Positions 56,622 to 64,000 of a DNA stretch of 64,000 nucleotides are shown one piece after another. Location of the stretch: NCBI GenBank assembly GCA_963576565.1, contig OY755044.1, positions 53,353,783-53,417,782 of the forward strand, written 5' to 3'. This DNA comes from Aspidapion aeneum (lineage: Eukaryota; Arthropoda; Insecta; Coleoptera; Brentidae). The first letter of the stretch is position 1, and each line of letters opens with the position of its first letter. The notes below the pieces were generated by a model. That model was not told the origin of the DNA. It saw nothing but the letters and a program-made list of their open reading frames with translations, and made no database searches. The position numbers were made by a program, and so were the translations under genes.

Positions 56622-57755
56622 CTGGGTGGGCCAAAAAAAACCGGATTTTTTTTTCATTATAACATTTGAATTATGCCATCGATTTTAATGGGACAAACTG
56701 CACTTGCCAGAGAATTCATCAGAGATTTAAATAAATATATTTTTTGTCCGCCATCTCAAAATTCAAGATGGCGGATGAAATTAAATTGTACCCTTCAAAG
56801 ATTCTCGTTTATTCTTGTGTTGCGAACACGTTTTAATTATTTTTTTTTAAATCTATAAAAAAACTGCATTCTTGCCACGCACAACAAGGTACGAATTAAC
56901 AAAATCGGTTCGGTGGTTCTAAAAAAATATATTTTTGTTTCAACCATTGTTTTGAATATTATACGATTGCCAATCATGTCTGCATTTATTTCCTTATAAA
57001 TTCATTAATACTGAACCGATTTTAATGAAATAAATACCATCATGGTCAAAATTGATTGCCTTTTAAAGACTATATGATCAAAATTTACAGCCATTCTAAA
57101 ATTTAAGATGGCGGACAGAATCATACTTGATTCTTTAAGATGGCGTGTTAATTCTTGTTTTCTGACAATGATTTAGTTTTTTTTAATCTATGGAAAAGCA
57201 CTACTTTTGGCTCGCACAAAGTAGTACAATCTGGTAAAATCGGTTTGATGGTTCTCAAAAAATCTATTTTTATTTCAGTCATTGTTTAACAGATTATACG
57301 ATTGCATTGCTAATCCTGCCTGCATTCATTTCCTTATAAACTCATTATTACTGAACCGATCTTAGTGAAATAAAAAATCATTAGGATGTTTTTTATTTCA
57401 TTAAAATTGATTGGCAAGGCAATCGTATAATATGCAAAACAATGGTTGAATTTTTTTTTTATAAACCACTGAACTGATTTTGCTGATTCGTACCTTGTTG
57501 TGCGTGGCAAGAATGTAGTTTTCTTACTAATTTAAAAAAATAATTAAAATATGTTTGCAACAAAAGAATAAACGAGCATCTTTGAAGGTTACATTTTAAT
57601 TTGGTCTGCCATCTTGGATTTTGAAATGGCGGCAAAAAAATATTTTTAATCAAGTCTGATTAATTCGCTGCGAAGTGCAGTTTGTTCCATTAAAATCAAT
57701 TCTACAGTTCAAAAGTTATAATGAAAAAAATGTCCGGTTTTTTTGGCCCACCTGG
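56622..57755. mobile_element. 1.13-kb foldback element with CTGGGTGGGCC ends
   Basis: CTGGGTGGGCCAAAAAAAACC begins after TA (56620-56621). The inverse GGTTTTTTTGGCCCACCTGG ends before TA (57756-57757). The arms match for several hundred bp: CATTATAAC.TTTGAA, TTTTAATGG.ACAAACTGCA, and paired AAGATGGCGGA blocks. It has no coding capacity. It is the best preserved copy of the family also seen at 6880-8060 and 44440-45022. Confidence 0.88.
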
Positions 57756-58550
57756 TATATAAAAATTTTTAAAGGTTTTTTTGATTCGAAGGTATTTTAG
57801 AATTTGGCGTGTACGCCCTTTTATTATTACAAGCTTTTATTTAACTTCACCTGTATATATGTATGTATGTATGTGGGTATGTATGTAATCAAATCTTGCA
57901 ACTCATTTTTGAAGAACTTCCAAACATCCGATTAACTTCAAATTTCGCATAGCGTCTTAGTTCCGATGACAATACAATAATATGGTTTCATCCGGCACCT
58001 ACCTCCCCCCTAACGTGGGGGATGGAGAGGGGGTAAAACTTTAGTTTGTCCGATTTCAACCAAAATTGGTATCTGGGGGTTTTTGAGTATGAGAATTACG
58101 AATTTTTGATCAGATTATAAAAATTCAATATGGCGGATTCAAATTGGACGATTTAATGTCAAGTTTTTCTGATTACTTTCAACTGACTTCCACGTATCCG
58201 ATTGACTTCAAATTTCGCATACCGTTATAGTTCCGATGACAATTCAATAATGTGGTAGAACTGACTGCCTACCTCACCCCTAACCTGGTGGGCGGAGAGG
58301 GGGTAAAATTTTAGTTTGTTGGATTTTCACCAAAATTGGTATCTGGGGGTTTTTGAGGATGAGGATAACGAATTTTTAATCAGATTACAAAAATTCAATA
58401 TGGCGGATTCAAAATGGACGATTTAATGTCAAGTTTTTCTGAGTACTTTCAACTGACTTCCACGTATCCGATTGACTTTAAATTTCGCATACCGTTATAG
58501 TTCCGATGAAAATCCAATAATGTGGTATCACTGACTGCCTACCTCCCCCT

Positions 58551-58602
58551 AGAGTCCCTGTATGTTGACACATTTGGATATAAGTCAACATACAGGGATT
58601 CT
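58551..58602. mobile_element. 52-bp hairpin insertion with 9-bp target duplication
   Basis: Inside one ~270-bp repeat unit, where sister units read CTGACTGCCTACCTCCCCC..CTAACG without a break, this unit holds 52 extra bp. They form a 19-bp inverted repeat, AGAGTCCCTGTATGTTGAC with one mismatch in the mirrored arm, around a 14-nt loop. ACCTCCCCC lies on both sides (58541-58549, 58603-58611), as expected for a target duplication. Confidence 0.75.
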
Positions 58603-58945
58603 ACCTCCCCCCTAACGTGGAGGGCGGAGAGGGGGTAAAATTTTAGTTTGTCGGATTTCCACCAAAATTGGTATCTGGGGGTTTTTGGGAATGAGGATTA
58701 CGAATTTTTGATCTGATTACAAAAATTCAATATGGCGGATTCAAAATGGACGATTTAATGACGATTTTTTCTGATTACTTTCAACTGACTTCCACGTAGG
58801 TATCTGATTGATTTCAAAATTCACATGCTCTCTCACTAAAAGGGGGGGGGGGGGGCGTAGAAGAGGTAAGGCTTTAGTTTGTTCGATCTCGACCAAAATT
58901 AATTAATCCTTGCGTATAATGATCATAATAATAACGACAGTTTTA

Positions 58946-59055
58946 GCATATGTCGCCTTTGTTGGACGGCCTTCTCATCGAAGACAGATATTTTAAAATT
59001 GACAGGAAAGACTCCCTGCAATATCGATGCGCAAGCTGAAATGCATAGACAAATC
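58946..59055 (+). pseudogene. Helitron helicase C-terminal remnant, second copy
   Basis: GCATATGTCGCC (AYVA) is followed, after a deletion, by LDGLLIED and, after an insert, by CTGCAATATCGATGCGCAAG. These blocks match the fragment at 43334-43527. It is more eroded than that copy. Confidence 0.65.
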
Positions 59056-59209
59056 TAAAAATTAAAAAATAAATTAAGAAAAAAAAACATCGGTTTTATT
59101 TTTATGATATCAGAACACTCAAAATATTATTTTATGCTTTTTAGTCCATTTTATAAAAGCTTGTTTTCAAAAAGTTTTTTTTCTAAATTTATTTCAAATG
59201 AAAAACGTT

Positions 59210-61415
59210 ATTTTTTTAACTAATAAATAGGAAAACAGGGTTTCTGAAAATGTAAGTAAGTAATATTTAAATTTTAATCAAATAAGCTAGGTATACATTT
59301 TAAGTTATGTACTTTGTTAACTTTGATAGTTTTTTGAGTTAAATCTTAAAAAATTAATAGAATATTACAGTGATGTAAGGTAGATGAGGGGTATAAGGCT
59401 CACCTTTTTTTACGACTGAATTATCTTAAGACAAAAGTAGAAGCTAATATTTCTGTGACAATTTCCAATGCTTTATAGAGTTATCCAACTAACCCCATGA
59501 AAAAAAACACATATAGAAATATTTTACCCCTCTTTCGAATAGTACTGGTCGCCTAAAGCTACACTATCTTTTTTTTTTTAAAGTGGCAGAAAGGCACTAC
59601 AACATTTGGTGCGAAAAATTGCCCTAGCTTGTGAAATGAGAAATAGATTGAATGTTTAAATATACCCCTACTTTTTTTATAGTTAGAGCAGGATCAGATC
59701 TTTATTCAGTTTTAGGGCATTCTTATTATTTTGGCCACCACTGTATTTCTATTTTATTACCCTTTCTCTTGAGTAAACTGTTCACGCAATGATCCCGTGT
59801 CAACTCGCTAGACATGCATTGTTTCGCGACACACGCCCGCTCTTCATATACTTTTATTGGCTTGAGAAAGTTAGGGTGACCATTCGGGCTACTTCGTTGT
59901 CAGCCCAATATAGCGTCTATCTTGTCGAAGACGCGACGTAACGTCGTCTTATAATTTGGCGTACATATAGGGGCACTTCCGGGGGCCTTGTCTGGGCATT
60001 TCCCGGGCCTTGCGGGAGTTGCCTGGGCTTTTCCGATCCATTGCTGGGTAGGTCGTCAAAAATTCTTTCTTTAAAATGACCGGAGCTTTTTTTGGGTTGT
60101 CAAAAATGTTATTCACCAAAGTTAGTGGACTTCGAGGGCATCGCCTGGGCATATATTGGATGTTTCAATGCCTTTTAAAGTAAAAAAGTTAGCACCGATG
60201 AAGCCGTCGGACAGGATAACCAGCCGGGCCATCTTGCAAAAGAATAATGCGAAAAATAAAGAAGCTTAGCAATATACGTTCAACTTATATACACCCAACA
60301 AGTTTTCGTAGCTACAGGGGTAAAAATGGTCTCATTTCTCTCGTATTTGTTCGTGGGTAGCTCGAAAGCTTAGTCTAACGAGGGTCCAACATCTGATCGA
60401 TCTATTAAGTGTTGAGAGTTAATTGTTTCGCCCTTATAGAAAAAAAATTGCAAAGGAATGGTGTAGCGAAAATTTTATAACACATGGCGCCGCGAAAAAA
60501 CATTTTGGTAAAAACTGAACAACTTGATGCCGCAAGCGAAAATTATAAAAAAATTTAAAATCTTCGGTAAAAATAGTATCAATTGTTAACATTTTGGTTA
60601 GTTTTGAATATTTTTGCCACCGCAGTTGGAAATTTTTAAATCAATAATTAATAATAAAAACAGAGCATTTCACTGGCCTTGGAATGACGCTAATTTCCTC
60701 CTAGTTAACAAGACCCCCTGTAGTTACTTTTATGTGAGACGCACGCTATATAAGTAGGTATGTTAGAGTTTAAGAACGTAGGTTTAGTGTAGTAATTAAT
60801 ATGTACTGCATGACAGTTTTTATTTTATCTTTCCTCTAAAAACCTCCTCCGAGTAAAAAACTTTATTTTGTTCGGTCTAAAATTAATGTGGTGACATTCA
60901 GTAAAATGCCATGATTTTTTGCAATAAAATAAATATATATATATTTTTTTACTTAAACGATTTTATTATAAAATTCCACAAAAAAAAATAAAAATAATTT
61001 GCTAGATTACTACTGTCTAGATGTACCAATAGCGTTACTGGTACATTAGATATTTTTAAAATCGTAGCGCGATTATTAAAGATCAAATTGAGATGTATAC
61101 GCGCCACATTTTTATCCCGAACGTAGAATTGATGGGTGTCAATATCTTTAATAATTTACCCCGACTTTGTATTGAACTTAAAAATATATAATGTGCCAAC
61201 AGAAATCTTCTAAGGTATTTTTTACTTTTTAGTACAATTTTCGAAATCGTTTAACTAAAAATATAGATTTATATTATTTTTTAAAAATTTTTTAATGAAA
61301 AAAACAGAAGTATGCAAGATGTATAATTATGGCTTTCACAGCTTTTCCATTTCTAGTAGTGCCTCATGATTACAAGGTTTCTTTTCTGACAATTTTATAC
61401 AATCCCATTCCTCAA
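59210..61415. other. Unassigned DNA inside the TTA-flanked element
   Basis: No gene recognised on either strand. A moderately GC-rich patch with GGGCATTTCCCGGGCC-like words at 59965-60160 explains the minus-strand frame there. The rest is AT-rich and unstructured as far as I can see. Confidence 0.5.
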
Positions 61416-61419
61416 TCCT

Positions 61420-62120
61420 TAGTTTATCATGCGATACCTCCGTTTTTTTCATAAAATAGTATTGTCAGCAGAACAAAACATAAATCTGAAAATCGCATGT
61501 TCGTATTTATTTAAATATCAAAGGTCAGAATTTACCTCTTTTGCACTTCTCACCAACCCCTTAATTCCGTTTTTTCTTCATAAAATTGGATTGTTACTAG
61601 ATCAAATCATAAATCTGAAAATCGCATATTCGTGTCCGTTTTGATTACTAGTTATGAATTTACCCCCTTTACAGCCCTGACGTCCCCCTACCGCCGTTTT
61701 TTTATCATAAAATTATATTGTCACCAGAACCAATCATAAATCTGAAAACGGCATGTTTCTATTTGTATTTTTACAAAGTTCTAAATTTACCCCCTTTACA
61801 GCTCTTACCCCTTACCACCCCCTATTTCCGATTTTTGTTCATAAAATTGTATTGTCACCCGATCAAATCATACATCTGAAAACCGCATGTTTGTATCTGT
61901 TTTGGTTTCAAAGTTCTGAATTGCCCTCCCTTACACCCCTCACCTACCCCCGTATTTCCGATAATTTTAAATAAAGATGTATTTTCATTACACCAAATCG
62001 TAAATCTGAAAACCGCATGGTCATATCTGATTTGGTTTCAAAGTTATGGATTTATCCCTTTTACACCCCTTAACCACTTTCTACCACCCATCTGTTTTCA
62101 TAGTATTGTATCGTCATCGG
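61420..62120. repeat. ~130-bp tandem repeat, five to six units
   Basis: TAAATCTGAAAATCGCATGT and variants recur at about 61482, 61611, 61738, 61871 and 62001. Each is preceded by TTCATAAAAT.GTATTGTCA and followed by a C-rich ACCCCTTAC stretch. The frames at 61429-61644 and 61753-61974 are translations of the repeat. Confidence 0.88.
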
Positions 62121-62832
62121 ACCTACACTACTTTGCTGAATTTCATTAAAATCGGTTCACGGGAAGTGTGTCAAAAATAAATCGCTAGATTTGATGACAG
62201 ACATCGCCAGGCTCTGTGAAGTTAATAAAAACGTTTAAAACATGGTCACCTTAATAGTGTATCTGAACAGGAGCCTTGCATGCCTCCGCCACTGTCACTC
62301 GCAAAGTAACGATCGCAGAGCCCTCTTCTTCTGGCAAAGTTTTACTGGGCTCGCGATTGAGCGATTTGGCGGAGGTTTTTTAGATGTTATATGTTCTCTG
62401 CTTTAGGTTTATAGATGAGTGTAGCAAGGCAACAATTTTTTGAGGGATAAAAAGACACTTTGATCACGCGGTTTATTTATAGGGTATTTTTTGCACATTT
62501 GGACTCTTTCAAGTTTTTCTTTTTTATGGGGGTTTTATGCTAGGTTTATACAGATAAAAATAAAAAAATTAAATAATTTTCAGATGATTACTTTATTATC
62601 TTTAATTTTTACCCTGTATCTTGTAAGTAGTTCAAGATGTCAATGTGCGGTTTTCGGCATTAATTTTTTTACAAAATTCGGGCTCGTAACATACGTTAGT
62701 TTTTTTCTAGCTCCTCTGGAAATGGGCGTTTACTATCAAAAGTGTCCAATTTGGATGTACAATAATGAAAAAAAGCGACATAAATTTGAAAAATAAGTTT
62801 AAATAAAATGGGCTTTATGGAAGAAAACAGTG

Positions 62833-62911
62833 ATAATTTGCTCTAGTGCAAATTACCGATAATTTGTTTTAGTGCAAATTACCGATAATTTGCTCTAGTG
62901 CAAATGATCGC
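62833..62911. repeat. 26-bp minisatellite, 3 copies
   Basis: GATAATTTGCTCTAGTGCAA repeats three times, joined by ATTACC. The middle copy reads TTGTTTTAGTG. The unit contains a small dyad around TTTGC...GCAAA. Confidence 0.9.
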
Positions 62912-63424
62912 TGTAATTCGTTCCCTTTTGGTCGAAATCTGCCAGTCACATTGATTTTATTGGTCAATATTTTTCTCAAGGAAATATTCAATATAACTCC
63001 CCTCTTTTTATGGGCATAGTTAAGATAATTTATTTATTTTATTTTATTTTATTTCATGATTTTTTTATTAGCCAAAACTTCTTATTTTAGATATAATTTT
63101 CCTGTGCGCTCTTTTAGTGCGTGTGTTTTTTTATGTATGCGCTCTTTTCCTGTGTGGATATTTTCTTTGCGCTTTTTTCCTACGGTGATCTTTTTCCTGT
63201 ATCCGTATTTATAGTCGCCGCTTTGCCATTACCCACCAGAACTTGGATACAGAACCGTTGGCCGATTATTAAGGCCTCACTGGGCAATCGCGGATAATTC
63301 TTAGCGGCATCGCGGCAAATTTGGAGTACCCTGGTCGTCTTTCTTCTTCATCTTGGAGACATAATTCTACAGCAGACTGAACTGCGTCCGTGTATTTTAT
63401 TTGACAAAAAAAACAGTAACACCC

Positions 63425-63558
63425 TGTTTCCACCAATGCATGCCCACCCCGATTCAAAAAACGCATCAGGTGACGCTGCATTTGAAACCGGTGCAAAACC
63501 ATGGGCCATCACGTGATGCGTTTTTTGAATCAGGGTGGGCATGCATTGGTGGAAACAT
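63425..63558. mobile_element. Hairpin MITE-like element with ~49-bp arms
   Basis: GTTTCCACCAATGCATGCCC at 63425 is mirrored at 63539-63558. The arms continue through GATTCAAAAAACGCATCA with two mismatches. About 34 bp form the loop. No target duplication was resolved. Confidence 0.75.
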
Positions 63559-63787
63559 GGTATAAGAAAACAGTCGTAAAAAAATGTAAACAAAAGTTTA
63601 AAAGTATAAAAAAGTAGGGTTATGTAATACGCCCGCTTTTTTCCATCCTCAAGCTCGGGTCATATCGAGCGTGCCCCAAGGGTTCGCTCGGTGGCATCTC
63701 GAACGCAAAAGGGCATTCTCCGCGCGTCAACTCGAACGAAAAAATGGAGCTCGGGGCGCCCGGGTTGCCTACTCGAACGCACTCTTA

Positions 63788-64000
63788 ATGACAACATAAT
63801 AGAATGGAAAACAAGAAAACAAAATGTAGTTGCTTTGTCAAGTGCAGAATCCGAATACTTAGCCTTATCATCTTGTATTAGTGAGTGTCTATTTTATGGT
63901 CAATTATGTTCTGAAATTTTAAAAGTAAATCTTTTTCCAATTAACATTTTTGAAAACAACCAGTCTTGCATAAAAATGGCGTCAACTATGGAAACCAAAC
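63788..64000 (+). pseudogene. Copia-type RNase H, second part
   Basis: Directly after the right-hand TTA the frame gives NDNIIEWKTRKQNVVALSS, AESEYLALSSC and ENNQSCIKMAS, the central and later RNase H motifs of Copia elements (the catalytic Glu lies in AESEY). It is the continuation of the part ending at 55823. The gene runs beyond the window, so downstream integrity and the 3' LTR cannot be judged. Confidence 0.92.

Larger units (their letters stand above)
57825..59200 (+). mobile_element. Helitron-derived segment, second copy
   Basis: Homologous to 43010-44040 in the opposite direction. It starts AGCTTTTATTTAACTTCACC, then (TATG)n, four ~270-bp units up to about 58880 (CCGATTGACTTCAAATTTCG at 57927, 58195, 58465 and diverged near 58800), a G14 tract at 58842, the helicase fragment, and the shared tail TTTTATAAAAGCTTGTTTTC to about 59200. 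Confidence 0.6.
55824..63784. mobile_element. 7,961-bp composite transposon with 16-bp perfect TIRs and TTA duplication
   Basis: GAGTGCGTTCGAGTAG at 55824-55839 is exactly mirrored at 63769-63784, and ACCCG pairs a few bases further in. TTA stands at 55821-55823 and again at 63785-63787. The end regions (about 100-150 bp each) are GC-rich and hold extra ACTCGAACG motifs. The Copia reading frame is continuous once the element and one TTA are discounted. A 3-bp TTA duplication fits PIF/Harbinger. No DDE transposase was found, so that class is inference. The interior carries several older or younger nested repeats. Confidence 0.9.

Noticed and set aside
62491..62796. Possible secreted peptide starting MITLLSLIFTLYLVSSS after TTTTCAG
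   Set aside because: The hydrophobic start looks like a signal peptide, but AT-rich DNA often gives such frames. There is no recognisable mature part or conserved context.

Overview
The window looks like repeat-dominated, AT-rich DNA from an arthropod, most likely an insect with a large genome. The evidence is a Jockey-type LINE with a typical insect Gag, other LINE clades, a Copia pol gene, Penelope and Helitron remnants, and many palindromic short elements with TA-CAGGGTGT ends, a type common in insect genomes. A beetle or hemipteran is possible, but the sequence does not settle it. I see no intact host protein-coding gene. Nearly every long open frame is a piece of a transposable element, or an artefact of (TA)n or satellite DNA.

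Layout. 0-5 kb: a 7-bp satellite (AAGTGAC)n, then an unusual array of about 401-bp units, three inverted and three direct. Each unit carries one tRNA-Gly-like gene with an AGA anticodon loop and a T6 Pol III terminator. 5-10 kb: degraded repeats. 10.4-12.5 kb: a decayed LINE ending in (TGATT)n. 12.9-19.6 kb: a palindromic TA-CAGGGTGT element holding a nearly complete but dead Jockey LINE, whose endonuclease is split by a second, antisense LINE flanked by a perfect 15-bp target duplication. 19.7-31.6 kb: three large foldback elements, one interrupted by a 3.1-kb transposon with GGGG...CCCC ends.

32.2-41.3 kb: two long inverted arms enclose an RTE-like LINE fragment and a 3.2-kb element with 10-bp target duplications. 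That element holds three foldback elements lined up end to end, sharing single TA dinucleotides. 42-47.6 kb: Helitron remnants, and a 2.4-kb TA-flanked transposon that carries an exon-like segment (partly duplicated in tandem) and its own nested short element. 47.8-54.9 kb: inverted copies of a GCGGAAAAG-rich element with a short conserved exon, a Penelope GIY-YIG endonuclease remnant, a segmental duplication, and a satellite built on a 44-bp perfect palindrome.

54.9-64 kb: a Copia pol gene (RT and RNase H) cut in two by a 7,961-bp element with 16-bp perfect terminal inverted repeats and a TTA target duplication. That element contains further nested elements. The parts do not form a pathway. 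The window is a layered record of insertions whose relative order can often be read directly from target duplications.
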